Source: SAR86 cluster bacterium | GTDB taxonomy: Bacteria; Pseudomonadota; Gammaproteobacteria; Pseudomonadales; Pseudohongiellaceae | NCBI GenBank assembly: GCA_002402175.1 | Contig: NVVJ01000002.1 | Span: 15,393-79,392, forward strand | Length of the DNA stretch: 64,000 nucleotides | Direction: 5' to 3' | Part shown: positions 1-8,951 of the stretch, in pieces | Numbering within the stretch: the first letter of the stretch is position 1 | Layout: every line of letters begins with the position of its first letter | Notes under the pieces: model-generated | What the model was told of the DNA's origin: nothing | The model's database searches: none | The model's input: only the letters and a program-made list of their open reading frames with translations | Program-made: the position numbers and the translations under genes

Positions 1-97
1 TGCCATTCGCCGCAATAGCGCCCAATACAATAACTATAGCTACTACAATGGTCACCGCTTTAGCGAGAAACATTCCGTACTGAATGAGATATTCCAA
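1..97 (-). CDS. sohB: SohB-type inner-membrane serine protease (N-terminus only)
   Basis: Partial gene running off the left edge; only the first 32 codons are visible. They encode a short amphipathic start (LEYLIQYGMFLAKAV) followed by a hydrophobic segment rich in I, V and A, which is how SohB proteins (signal peptide peptidase A family S49, anchored in the inner membrane) begin. The start is taken as TTG at 97-95 because a good Shine-Dalgarno (AGGAGT, 110-105) lies 7 nt upstream; an ATG at 120-118 opens a frame that stops after five codons. It lies 32 bp downstream of nudC on the same strand and is probably co-transcribed. The catalytic domain is outside the window, so the call rests on the N-terminus alone. 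Confidence 0.6.
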   Translation of the reverse strand, partial: MEYLIQYGMFLAKAVTIVVAIVIVLGAIAANG

Positions 98-129
98 TCC
101 TTTTACTCCTGTTCTAACATTTTGTTAGT

Positions 130-954
130 TTATTTGGGTTGAGAGCTTCTTACTTGAGCAATAAAATGCTGAATAAGTTCTCCCGCAACACTTATGTCCG
201 CAGAGGGAACATTAGGCAGATTGTCTATATCGTACCAATGCGCCTCTGCTATTTCAGAGGGTTCGGGTGTTATTTCACCGCTTTTGTAATCAGCCACAAA
301 ACCAAGCATTAATTGCGATGGGAACGGCCAGGACTGACTCTTGATATAACGAATATTCTCCACCTCTAAACCCACTTCTTCCATTACCTCTCTGGCTACA
401 GTTTCTTCGGGCGTTTCGCCTATTTCAACAAAACCTGCAAGACAGCTAAAAAAACCTGAGTTGAATCTGCTGCTTCTGGCAAGCAACAGCTGATCGCCTT
501 TAACCACTAGCATGATCGCACAAGGGTTTATGCGCGGAAAATAGTGAATCTTACACACCTCACAAACCACCGCTCGTTCTGCGCCATGATGTATTGTGCG
601 GTTACCGCAGGTACCGCAATAGCGATGCGTATTGTACCAGTCAAGCAATTGACTCACCCTACCCGCCACTGTGAATGAAGTATCCCCTCCAATAAATAGC
701 AAACTCCGAAGAGAGCGAGCTTCTGCCTGTAACGTGTCAGAGATGTCGTTACGGGTATTAACGGCTACTATCGCAGACCCGCCCTCATCTTCCAGAAGGA
801 TAATATCTGCACCGTTCAGTAGATTGGGGTCTAATTCAGACAGACTCCATATAAATTTTTCATTTCGAACAAGAATTTGAGCTTCGTAAAGTAATACGAG
901 TCGGTCAGAGTCGCGCAGCTGTGCGATTTCTAGAAAGTGGTTCCGCTGAGACAT
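130..954 (-). CDS. nudC: NAD+ diphosphatase / NAD-cap decapping Nudix hydrolase NudC
   Basis: 274 aa, close to the usual NudC length. NudC hydrolyses NAD(H) to NMN and AMP and removes NAD caps from RNA. The order of parts fits: a variable N-terminal domain, a four-cysteine zinc ribbon (CGTCGNR ... CEVC) around residues 113-135, then the Nudix box GFVEIGETPEETVAREVMEE. After the box comes SQSWPFPSQLMLGF, the SQPWPFPxS signature that separates NudC from other Nudix enzymes (here P to W-flanked S, a minor variant). Starts at ATG 954. It sits between the NhaD antiporter gene and sohB on the same strand. The identification is firm. Confidence 0.95.
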   Translation of the reverse strand: MSQRNHFLEIAQLRDSDRLVLLYEAQILVRNEKFIWSLSELDPNLLNGADIILLEDEGGSAIVAVNTRNDISDTLQAEARSLRSLLFIGGDTSFTVAGRVSQLLDWYNTHRYCGTCGNRTIHHGAERAVVCEVCKIHYFPRINPCAIMLVVKGDQLLLARSSRFNSGFFSCLAGFVEIGETPEETVAREVMEEVGLEVENIRYIKSQSWPFPSQLMLGFVADYKSGEITPEPSEIAEAHWYDIDNLPNVPSADISVAGELIQHFIAQVRSSQPK

Positions 955-1055
955 AGGTTAATCAGTCTTTAAGGTAATTATCGGTGAATACTTTAAGGGT
1001 AAAAACATAGTTACTCAATAGAGTTTAAATATTACAGAATAGCGTCAAGTTTAAT

Positions 1056-2396
1056 CTATGTGCCGATAGGTTTGGCGAAAAAATCGAAGAAGAAATACAT
1101 AATGACGGTACATGACGTAAGGGTCAGCAACATTACCGGCAGGCCTTTTCGAAACCACAACCCTGGCGTAATCGCCAAACTTGGATCGCCGGCATCCTTC
1201 GCCATTTTTTCCGAAATGGTCACAATAAACACATTAGCTGTTGAGCCAAGATGAGTTCCGTTGCCACCCATGCCTACACCAGCTGCCAATCCCCACCAAA
1301 GCGGCGTTACGTTAATGCCCTGTGACTCCATGCCGAGAATGATTGGAATCATCGCCGCGGTGAAAGGAATATTATCAATTGCAGCCGATAACACAGCTGA
1401 TATCCACATTAGCATCAGTGTTGCAGTTAGCAGATCACTTTCAACATAAGGAACAATAAACTGACCGAGATATTCAAGAAATTGGCTATGCTCTACACCA
1501 CCGACAATAATGAAAAGTGATATAAAGAACATAAGCAGCGCAAGCTCAGTATGTGCGAATGCTTCTTCCATATCGATATCTTTACCGATAAATACTAACG
1601 CTGTAAGCCCAACTGCAGTAACAAACCACGGCTCCCAGCCCAGTCTTCCGTGCATAATAAAGCCAATTACCATTATGCCAAGAACAGCTAATGCGCCGTA
1701 CCATGTTTTAGGGTCAGATAGTGGTTCGCGATCAGATAAGTCTAATTCATGAGGAGTAACTGATAGCTCTTCTTTAAACAAATAGCGTAAAAATACCAGA
1801 ATGATGACCCAGGCGACAAAAACCATAGCGCCCATATGAAGAACAAAATCATTAAACCCAATTCCCGCTGCGGAACCAATCATCAGATTGGGCGGATCGC
1901 CAACCAGGGTTGCTACACCTCCGGTGTCTGACAACAAAGCCGCAGCCAACAAGAAAGGAATCGCGCTAACGCGTAGAGACTGACAAATAAGAATAATAAG
2001 CGGTCCGAAAATCACCACGGTAGTCACATTATCAAGCAATAAAGACAATACCGTAACCAGCGTTCCCATTAAGGCCATCAATAGAAACAATCTACCTTTA
2101 CTGTAATCTGCTATGGCGTAGGCTAGCTGCTGAAAACCCCCTGTTGGAATCATGATGGCAACAATAGTCATCATGCCGCCAAGTAAAAATACGACGTTCC
2201 AGTCGATTGAGTGCACTGCTTGTTCCGGGTTATAAAAACCAAAAATCTGCCCTGCAACAATCATTATTGCAGCACCTGCCATACCACACTTAACTCGATG
2301 TATACCGTGAAGGCCTTCAGTGAATATTGCGACAAATGTCAGCACCAAAACTACTGCGGAAACCATCATTTCGGTGTTCCAAACAAGTGTTTCCAT
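1056..2396 (-). CDS. nhaD: NhaD-type Na+/H+ antiporter
   Basis: 446 aa polytopic membrane protein of the ArsB/NhaD (ion transporter) superfamily, expected to exchange cytoplasmic Na+ (or Li+) for H+ in the inner membrane. About 11-12 hydrophobic segments are visible. Family-typical stretches include LLDNVTTVVIFGPL and LVGDPPNLMIGSAAGIGF in the first half and AAIDNIPFTAAMIPI plus GGNGTHLGSTANVF in the second, the paired motifs expected to contribute the ion path in this inverted-repeat fold. Starts at ATG 2396. NhaD is common in marine and halophilic gammaproteobacteria, which fits the rest of the window. It lies in a minus-strand run downstream of dnaQ after a 239-bp gap in which I see no gene. 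Confidence 0.88.
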   Translation of the reverse strand: METLVWNTEMMVSAVVLVLTFVAIFTEGLHGIHRVKCGMAGAAIMIVAGQIFGFYNPEQAVHSIDWNVVFLLGGMMTIVAIMIPTGGFQQLAYAIADYSKGRLFLLMALMGTLVTVLSLLLDNVTTVVIFGPLIILICQSLRVSAIPFLLAAALLSDTGGVATLVGDPPNLMIGSAAGIGFNDFVLHMGAMVFVAWVIILVFLRYLFKEELSVTPHELDLSDREPLSDPKTWYGALAVLGIMVIGFIMHGRLGWEPWFVTAVGLTALVFIGKDIDMEEAFAHTELALLMFFISLFIIVGGVEHSQFLEYLGQFIVPYVESDLLTATLMLMWISAVLSAAIDNIPFTAAMIPIILGMESQGINVTPLWWGLAAGVGMGGNGTHLGSTANVFIVTISEKMAKDAGDPSLAITPGLWFRKGLPVMLLTLTSCTVIMYFFFDFFAKPIGT

Positions 2397-2635
2397 TTTT
2401 TGTTCGTCCTTATCGAATTACAGTTTTATTTTACTGTCAGGCAGCTATTTATTTTTATGCAAACGGTTAATTAGTTAGGCGACGTGCTCATAACAGCCTA
2501 TGCACATCATGAACATTGCTGTAGTTATCAATCGCTATAAACGCGCCAAAGACTATAGGTTCTAGGTAGCCTATTCAAGATAAACCACCTCGATTTCGCC
2601 CGGAATACAACTCATGAAATGCGGCTTAGCCCTTG

Positions 2636-3355
2636 CTATTGCTCGGTTTCTAGCTGTAGCCACAAACACCCATCTTCACTTTTGCTTTCGATTGCATCTA
2701 GTCGACTCTGGTGCGCTTTCAGCTCGTTCGAGCTCGCCTGAACAACCATTATTGAGCTGCGGTTCGCGTCGAATGTCCTAATACGCTGGTGCCCACGAAA
2801 GTCGTTAGCCTGCTCATCATCCAATAACAGGCTTTCCTGACCACTGGTCATCGCCAGATACACATCAGCAAGAATTTCCGCATCAAGTAAGGCGCCGTGT
2901 AACTGCCGCTGGGTGTTATCAACTTCGTAGCGTTTACACAACGCATCTAGACTGTTTCGCTGACCTGGGTGCTTTTCTCTAGCCAATAGCAGGCTGTCGA
3001 GAACCGTGCAGAAATCCGTCATGACTCCTGTCGCTGTGCCTGTTCCTTTTAGTTCATGATTTAGAAACCCGATATCAAATGGCGCATTGTGAATGATCAG
3101 CTGCGCCCCCTTAACAAATGCTATGAACTCGTCTTCAACTTGAGCAAATCGAGGTTTATCAGCTAAAAACTGCTGACTGATTCCATGAACTTCAAAAGCA
3201 GCCTGATCAATTTCCCTATCAGGATTCAAAAAGCACTGAAAATGCTGCCCCGTAAGTTTACGGTTATCAATTTCAACACAGCCGATTTCTATAATTCGAT
3301 GGCCCTGAGCCGGATCCAGGCCTGTGGTCTCTGTATCAAGTACAATTTGTCGCAT
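2636..3355 (-). CDS. dnaQ: DNA polymerase III epsilon subunit (3'-5' proofreading exonuclease)
   Basis: 239 aa, normal for DnaQ. It is the proofreading subunit of the replicative polymerase core. The three exonuclease motifs are present: Exo I DTETTGLDP (Asp7, Glu9), Exo II HNAPFDIGFLNHEL, and Exo III around HGALLDAEILADVYLAM with the catalytic His/Asp pair. The C-terminal tail is the part expected to bind the alpha subunit. It follows rnhA after 27 bp on the same strand; the rnhA-dnaQ pair is conserved in gammaproteobacteria, although in E. coli the two genes are divergent. Identification is firm. Confidence 0.96.
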   Translation of the reverse strand: MRQIVLDTETTGLDPAQGHRIIEIGCVEIDNRKLTGQHFQCFLNPDREIDQAAFEVHGISQQFLADKPRFAQVEDEFIAFVKGAQLIIHNAPFDIGFLNHELKGTGTATGVMTDFCTVLDSLLLAREKHPGQRNSLDALCKRYEVDNTQRQLHGALLDAEILADVYLAMTSGQESLLLDDEQANDFRGHQRIRTFDANRSSIMVVQASSNELKAHQSRLDAIESKSEDGCLWLQLETEQ

Positions 3356-3382
3356 TAGAACTTGTTTAATCCCTTTTTAGTT

Positions 3383-3838
3383 TTAAAAATCGAGTTCATC
3401 AATACCAAGGTTTGCCAACTGATCGGCAATTTCGTTCTCGGTGTGCCCACTGTGACCTTTCACCCAGGTCCATTGCACCGAATGCTGCTGAACCAGCTCA
3501 TCGAGTTGCTGCCACAAATCAACATTTAGCACTGGCTTTCTGTTCGCGGTTTTCCAGTTTCTTTTTTTCCAGTTAATTATCCATTCCGTCATGCCTTTTA
3601 AGACATATTTAGAATCTGTGGTTATAACTACCTCGCATGGCTTAGTAAGTGCTTCCAGGCCTTTTATTACGGCCATTAGCTCCATTCGATTATTGGTTGT
3701 CATCGCTTCGCCACCGTATAGAGATTTTTCCACGCTGCCAAAGCGCAACAAAGCTCCCCAACCTCCTTTGCCAGGATTTCCACGACAAGCACCATCGGTA
3801 TACATTTCAACTAATTGAGGCACGCTACTGTGTTCCAT
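3383..3838 (-). CDS. rnhA: Ribonuclease HI
   Basis: 151 aa, the normal length for bacterial RNase HI, which cuts the RNA strand of RNA-DNA hybrids. The catalytic acids are in place: Asp15 in [12 protein letters not shown], Glu53 in [10 protein letters not shown], Asp75 in VITTDSKYV, and the last Asp in [10 protein letters not shown], with the mobile His in VKGHSGH. The basic handle region ([18 protein letters not shown]) is also present, as in the E. coli enzyme. Starts at ATG 3838, 43 bp downstream of the methyltransferase gene and 27 bp upstream of dnaQ, and is likely co-transcribed with both. Confidence 0.97.
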   Translation of the reverse strand: MEHSSVPQLVEMYTDGACRGNPGKGGWGALLRFGSVEKSLYGGEAMTTNNRMELMAVIKGLEALTKPCEVVITTDSKYVLKGMTEWIINWKKRNWKTANRKPVLNVDLWQQLDELVQQHSVQWTWVKGHSGHTENEIADQLANLGIDELDF

Positions 3839-3881
3839 TGATTGCTGTAATTAATTTTTATTATCGCCTGAATAGGTCGAA

Positions 3882-4670
3882 TCAGTGAAGCTTCGCTCGT
3901 ATATTTTCCGCCGCCGGCATAACTGAACTTGTCCGCGCGCGCAATGGGCGCCACCGAGGTAATACGGGTGTCGCCGGAATAACTTGCTTTACGCTGTGTA
4001 TTAAATATACCCCGCCTAAAGGGCTATGTACCTTACATCCAAGTTTTTCCAACGTTTTAGCGTGCTTAAGAAGCTTCGAAAACTTCAATGGCAAGAAATG
4101 CAGTCGATAAGCAACTGAGTCAATATGCAGATCCAGTAATTTCAACCAGTCTGCAACACGCCCTTTAGAAATAAATCTACCTCGCCAGGGAATATGAATG
4201 CGACGTTTTAAAAGTTTCATCAAACCCCAGGGACTGTAGGGGTTAAATCCCAGTATCAATAGATGCCCACCGGGCCGTAGCACGCGTGTTACTTCTCTGA
4301 GCAATCTGTGGCTGTCTGTAGTGAAGTCCAGAGCGTGATGCACAACAACTATATCAATGCTGTCGCTTAATAGCGGCAATTCTTCATTATCGGCTACTGC
4401 ATTTTTTGAGCCTGCTCTATGCTCGGGAGAGAAAATGATTTTATGCCCAACAGGGCTATCTTCGATGAGAGAGTGTTCTTCGCTAAACCCTACTTGCAAA
4501 ATATGATACCCGAACAATTTTTCAAGAACAGGCCTGACCGCGTCTCTTTCGGCCGTCAGCACCTCTTCGCCTTGAGGCGATTGAAACCACTGACTTACCA
4601 ATGTAGGCAATACATCAGCCTCAGGAAGCCCCCTAAGCAGACGCCGCCGAATTTCATGTTTAGAGAGCAT
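3882..4670 (-). CDS. Class I SAM-dependent methyltransferase-like protein
   Basis: 262 aa from ATG 4670; TTG codons at 4676 and 4706 would add 2 or 12 residues, and none of the three has a convincing ribosome-binding site. The second half of a class I methyltransferase fold is clear: LPLLSDSIDIVVVHHALDF (motif IV region) and LREVTRVLRPGGHLLILGFN (post-motif). The usual glycine-rich SAM loop is weak, reading LQVGFSEE rather than E/DxGxGxG. This family sits between gloB and rnhA in Pseudomonas relatives too; its substrate is unknown to me. The gene is divergent from gloB across a 203-bp spacer and probably leads the rnhA-dnaQ transcript. Confidence 0.75.
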   Translation of the reverse strand: MLSKHEIRRRLLRGLPEADVLPTLVSQWFQSPQGEEVLTAERDAVRPVLEKLFGYHILQVGFSEEHSLIEDSPVGHKIIFSPEHRAGSKNAVADNEELPLLSDSIDIVVVHHALDFTTDSHRLLREVTRVLRPGGHLLILGFNPYSPWGLMKLLKRRIHIPWRGRFISKGRVADWLKLLDLHIDSVAYRLHFLPLKFSKLLKHAKTLEKLGCKVHSPLGGVYLIHSVKQVIPATPVLPRWRPLRARTSSVMPAAENIRAKLH

Positions 4671-4873
4671 ATTCAAAGTGTATATCCTAGCCTGCAATAT
4701 CGACAACTAAGCTGAAATGGCAGTTTAATCGCTCTCAAAGGAAAAATTAAGCGATATACGATGGTATTTGAGTAATAGTGCATTCTTACAGGCTATCAGC
4801 GTTACAGCACAATGGGGCTTGTAATCAATGAATATCCTTATATCATGTCGTTTTTGCCATTAGCGTCAGCCTT

Positions 4874-5659
4874 ATGATTCAAACCATCCAGCCAATTCCA
4901 GCATTCGCAGATAACTATATATGGATTATCACCGAAGCAGGCAGCAATAAAGCCTGTGTTGTAGACCCCGGAGATGCGACGCCGGTTATAGAATACCTCG
5001 AAGCCCAGCAACTGGAGTTGTCCGATATACTCATCACTCATCATCATGCTGATCACACAGGTGGTGTACAAGAATTAAAAGATAAATATTCACCAAGGGT
5101 TATAGGTCCTACTACTAGTAATATTCAGGGTATAACCCAAGCTGTTTCCCAGGGAAGTCAGGTAGAGCTGTTTGAGCAAAATTTTGAAGTTATAGAAGTG
5201 CCTGGTCACACTCTTGACCATATAGCTTTTTTTTGTAGCGAGACAGAAAATAGCTTGCCCGTTCTTTTTTGCGGCGACACATTATTTGCAGCTGGTTGTG
5301 GAAGGTTATTCGAGGGCTCACCTGCGATGATGCATGAGTCTTTAGCAAAGCTCACTTCCCTTGCTCACAATACAAGGGTTTTCTGCACCCATGAATATAC
5401 GATGGCGAATTTAAACTTCGCCATCGCTGTAGATTCAGACAATGAATTGTTAAAAAAACGGATAATAGAAGAACAAGCAAAAAGAGACAGAAATCAACCT
5501 ACGCTGCCATCAAGCATCGAGTTAGAACTTGCAACCAACCCTTTTCTCAGGTGCACAGACTCTAAACTTATAAGTAGCGCTCACGACCAACTTGGTCGCA
5601 ATCCTGAAAATGAGGTCGAGGTGTTTTCAGCACTGAGGTCTCACAAAGATAATTTCTAA
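4874..5659 (+). CDS. gloB: Hydroxyacylglutathione hydrolase (glyoxalase II)
   Basis: 261 aa, standard length. Glyoxalase II hydrolyses S-D-lactoylglutathione to lactate and glutathione, the second step of methylglyoxal detoxification. The metallo-beta-lactamase metal motif THHHADH is at residues 55-61, followed by GHTLDHIAF, FCGDTLFAAGCGRLFEG and CTHEYTMANLNFA, all typical of GloB, and a C-terminal glutathione-binding helical part ending RSHKDNF. Starts at ATG 4874. It is 9 bp upstream of mltD and divergent from the methyltransferase gene; gloB-mltD pairing is common in Pseudomonas relatives. Confidence 0.96.
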   Translation: MIQTIQPIPAFADNYIWIITEAGSNKACVVDPGDATPVIEYLEAQQLELSDILITHHHADHTGGVQELKDKYSPRVIGPTTSNIQGITQAVSQGSQVELFEQNFEVIEVPGHTLDHIAFFCSETENSLPVLFCGDTLFAAGCGRLFEGSPAMMHESLAKLTSLAHNTRVFCTHEYTMANLNFAIAVDSDNELLKKRIIEEQAKRDRNQPTLPSSIELELATNPFLRCTDSKLISSAHDQLGRNPENEVEVFSALRSHKDNF

Positions 5660-5668
5660 CATCACTCT

Positions 5669-7264
5669 ATGTATTTAATTCCACTTAACACTGTTGCCCT
5701 AATCAGAAATGGAAGAACCATTCTGTTATTGGCTGCCTTAAGCACGTTACTCGCCTGTCAAAATATCGACTCAACGCAAAGCAATAAACCCTCAAGCATG
5801 AATGCCGAAAGGCTAATAAAATCTGAATCGAATGTTACTACTGTCTCTCTCTCGACAATCGATCAAGGTGCAGAGGTTTATGATAATGTATGGGAAAGAA
5901 TGCGTGCAGGCTTTGAGCTCAATGGGCAATATCAGAACAATGCCGTCGCTCATCAAATAGAAACCTATTCTGGAAACCAGAGGTATTTTGACCTTGTTAC
6001 TGAGCGAGCAACACCATTTCTGTACTGGATTGTGGATGAAATAGATCGACGTAATTTACCCCAGGAATTAGCACTACTTCCCTTTGTTGAAAGCACTTTC
6101 AATCCCAACGCATACTCCCAGGAGCATGCGGTTGGTTTATGGCAATTCCTTGGCTCCACAGGCAAGAGTTTCGGTCTGCAACAAGACTGGTGGTATGACG
6201 GCAGGCGCGACCCTTACGCTTCAACCATAGCCGCGCTGGACTTTCTGGAAGTACTGTACAAACAATTTGATGATAACTGGTTAATAGCATTGGCCGCCTA
6301 CAATACCGGCGAAGGCAATGTTCGAAAAGCCATTAGAAACAGCGGCAATAGCTCTGACGAAGTTGATTTCTGGAGCCTACGGCTTGCTGGAGAAACAAGG
6401 GCGCATATACCAAAACTGTTAGCTCTAGCGGCCATTATCTCTAACGCTGAGGCATATGATATCGAATTAACACCTTTGCCCAATCAAGCCGTATTAACTG
6501 CTGTTGAAATCGGCTCCCAGATTGATATTTCTCAGGCGGCTAAACTAGCCGATATTGACTACGCTGAGTTACGCGCCTTAAACCCTGGATACTTGCAATG
6601 GGCCACTCACCCAGACCAGCCTCAACACCTGCTGATGCCTTTTACAAATGCCAGTGAGCTCCAAGATAAGCTGGCAAACTTAAGTGAGTCAGAGCTGGTC
6701 ACCTGGGATCGATATGAAATTTTACCGGGAGATACTTTGGGTGGGATAGCACGCAAACTAAACACTCGAGTAGACATTCTTGAATCGGTAAATGCGCTGC
6801 GCAATAGCCGAATTATCGCAGGTAATTCTCTGCTGATACCCCGCGCCAGTAACCTCGACTCTATAACCCTGGCTCCGACGGTTCGTCGCAAACAAAACAT
6901 AAATGTTCCTGCCAGTTATACTATCAAACGTGGCGACAATTTATGGAGTATAGCCAGGCGCTACAACTTGAAATCAAAAGAAATTGCCGCCTGGAATCAA
7001 ATTGAGCTTGACGTGATATTACACCTCGGACAAACACTTGACCTGCAGTACGCAACACACAGCGAGGCACAGCTATCTGATGTTTTTAGTGCAGACTCTC
7101 GAGCAGATTATCTGGTTCGCCCAGGAGATAGCATGGCACTGATAGCCAGGCGATTTGAGTTTGACTTGCAAGACCTCTTATTGTGGAACGACATAAGCAT
7201 AAATGAATTGATTCACCCAGGACAAACTATCCGTTTTCTTTCTAATAAACTGGAAATAAATTAA
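5669..7264 (+). CDS. mltD: Membrane-bound lytic murein transglycosylase D with three LysM domains
   Basis: 531 aa lipoprotein predicted to cleave peptidoglycan glycan strands at the inner face of the outer membrane. The N-terminus has a hydrophobic signal ending in lipobox LLAC, with Cys30 as the lipidation site. The SLT domain spans about residues 100-260, with the catalytic Glu in LPFVESTFNPNAYS and typical GLWQF, YDGRRDP and ALAAYNTGEGNV stretches. Three C-terminal LysM peptidoglycan-binding repeats start near YEILPGDTL, YTIKRGDNL and YLVRPGDSM. It starts 9 bp after gloB and ends 5 bp before the peptide transporter gene, so the three form a tight operon. Confidence 0.95.
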   Translation: MYLIPLNTVALIRNGRTILLLAALSTLLACQNIDSTQSNKPSSMNAERLIKSESNVTTVSLSTIDQGAEVYDNVWERMRAGFELNGQYQNNAVAHQIETYSGNQRYFDLVTERATPFLYWIVDEIDRRNLPQELALLPFVESTFNPNAYSQEHAVGLWQFLGSTGKSFGLQQDWWYDGRRDPYASTIAALDFLEVLYKQFDDNWLIALAAYNTGEGNVRKAIRNSGNSSDEVDFWSLRLAGETRAHIPKLLALAAIISNAEAYDIELTPLPNQAVLTAVEIGSQIDISQAAKLADIDYAELRALNPGYLQWATHPDQPQHLLMPFTNASELQDKLANLSESELVTWDRYEILPGDTLGGIARKLNTRVDILESVNALRNSRIIAGNSLLIPRASNLDSITLAPTVRRKQNINVPASYTIKRGDNLWSIARRYNLKSKEIAAWNQIELDVILHLGQTLDLQYATHSEAQLSDVFSADSRADYLVRPGDSMALIARRFEFDLQDLLLWNDISINELIHPGQTIRFLSNKLEIN

Positions 7265-7269
7265 TAATT

Positions 7270-8829
7270 ATGACAACAACTACTGCTAGTCAGACATCCC
7301 CTGGAGAATTTCTTGGCCATCCAAGAGGTTTAGTTATTTGTTTTCTTACCGAAATGTGGGAGCGCTTTAGCTACTATGGAATGCGCGCACTGCTGATCTT
7401 TTATTTAACTCAGCACTTTTTGTTTTCTGATGAAATTGCCGCTGGAATTTTTGCCGCGTATATTTCTCTGGTGTATATAACACCCGTAATAGGAGGCACT
7501 GTAGCTGATCATTACCTCGGCCCGGTGAAGGCCGTTATTCTTGGAGCAATTTTGCTAGTTGCTGGTCACTTTGGATTAGCGATCGAGGGCTCTCAAGCTG
7601 TCGAGATTATAGTTAATGGACAAAGAGAAGTTCAGCGCGACCCCTTCTATTTACAGATTTTCTATTTTTCCCTTGCGCTTATTATCATGGGCGTTGGCTT
7701 CCTGAAGGCTAATATCTCTACTCTGGTCGGCTCAATGTATCAACGGGAGGACCCTCGCCGCGACGGAGCTTTTACTTTGTTTTACATGGGTATAAATGCA
7801 GGGGCTTTTCTCGGCGCCATTATTTGCGGCTTTCTTATGGAATATAAAGGCTTCAATTGGGGCTTCGGTGCCGCTGGAATTGGCATGTTGTTTGGCTTAG
7901 TGGTGTTTTTGAAAGGCAATCACTTGTTTGGTGAAGCAGGTAAACCCAAACGACCCGACGTCCTGAGGCAGAGAATCATTCCCGGGGTTTCCAGAGAAAC
8001 TCTGATTTATTTACTGACCATTGTTGGTGTATTTTTCTTCTGGCAGCTAATACAGCGCCCACCGATTGTTGGCGGCCTGCTCGGAAGCTCTTTAGTGATT
8101 ATGGTCTTGATCGTTATCAGTTATGCTTTTACCAAATGCGAGCCTGTCGATAGAAACAGAATGCTGGTTTGCTTATTCCTTATGAGCTACCAAATTATAT
8201 TCTGGTCACTGTTTGAACAAACCGCCAGCTCCCTGAGCTTGATGACTGACAGAAACGTAGACCGAGTAGTTTTAGGCTTTGAAATTCCCGCAGCCGTATT
8301 TCAATCGGTTAATGCTTTTTTCATTGTAACCCTGGCTCCTATATTCAATATGACATGGATGTATTTAGCCCGTAAAGGATGGGAACCGTCAACGCCAATG
8401 AAATTTTCCCTGGCGCTCATCCAGCTCGGCCTGGGCTTTTTACTCCTTGTTTATGGCGCCTCACTGGCCACAGATCCAACACAGGTTGCTCTGATCTGGA
8501 TAGTGCTGCTGTATTTACTTCATACCACTGGTGAGCTTTGTATATCACCAGTAGGGCTTTCCATGACCACCAAACTTTCAGTACCTAGAGTTGTAGGCAT
8601 GATGATGGGTTGCTGGTTTCTGGCGTCAGCTGCTGGAAATTACATATCCGGCACCATTGCCGCTATGACTGGGTCCGACACAGTTGGCGGCGAAGTAGTT
8701 GATCCAGCCGCAGCACTTGCAACCTATCTGGACGTTTACTATACCGCAGGGCTCTATAGTATCGCTGTTGGTGTATTAGCCATGTTTCTTGTGCCGTTTC
8801 TGAATCGATTCATGCACGGCATCAAGTAA
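7270..8829 (+). CDS. POT/PTR2-family proton-coupled oligopeptide transporter
   Basis: 519 aa, about 12-14 membrane segments, expected to import di- and tripeptides with protons across the inner membrane. The family signature ExxERFxYY is present as EMWERFSYYGMRALL near residues 27-41, followed by GGTVADHYLGPVKAVILGA, the PTR2 signature region. FYMGINAGAFLGAIICG and the late FEQTASSLSLM and GELCISPVGLSM stretches also fit the family. It starts 5 bp after mltD, which could feed peptides from cell-wall turnover, though that link is inference. In Pseudomonas, as I recall, an ABC-type peptide transporter occupies the space between fabI and mltD. Confidence 0.9.
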   Translation: MTTTTASQTSPGEFLGHPRGLVICFLTEMWERFSYYGMRALLIFYLTQHFLFSDEIAAGIFAAYISLVYITPVIGGTVADHYLGPVKAVILGAILLVAGHFGLAIEGSQAVEIIVNGQREVQRDPFYLQIFYFSLALIIMGVGFLKANISTLVGSMYQREDPRRDGAFTLFYMGINAGAFLGAIICGFLMEYKGFNWGFGAAGIGMLFGLVVFLKGNHLFGEAGKPKRPDVLRQRIIPGVSRETLIYLLTIVGVFFFWQLIQRPPIVGGLLGSSLVIMVLIVISYAFTKCEPVDRNRMLVCLFLMSYQIIFWSLFEQTASSLSLMTDRNVDRVVLGFEIPAAVFQSVNAFFIVTLAPIFNMTWMYLARKGWEPSTPMKFSLALIQLGLGFLLLVYGASLATDPTQVALIWIVLLYLLHTTGELCISPVGLSMTTKLSVPRVVGMMMGCWFLASAAGNYISGTIAAMTGSDTVGGEVVDPAAALATYLDVYYTAGLYSIAVGVLAMFLVPFLNRFMHGIK

Positions 8830-8951
8830 ACCGGCTTTTTACCAACGGTGGCGAGAGTAATCACTCTATATTTACAGTAAAATAGGCAGAACCTTTGATA
8901 AGTATTCAGAGGTTTCAAATTGACTTCACTTTTAAACAGCAGGATAAGCAT

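Noticed and set aside
967-998. Direct repeat CTTTAAGG (967-974 and 991-998) upstream of nudC as an operator
   Set aside because: Eight bases in AT-rich DNA is likely chance; there is no symmetry.
2397-2635. tRNA gene near dnaQ (as aspV is in E. coli)
   Set aside because: No T-arm, anticodon arm or CCA end could be assembled on either strand.
4838-5071. 77-aa ORF antisense to the start of gloB
   Set aside because: It fully overlaps a firm gene, and its peptide resembles no family I know.
8895-8951. Extended N-terminus of FabI
   Set aside because: The 19 extra residues have no match in FabI; ATG 8952 has a Shine-Dalgarno and gives the standard length.
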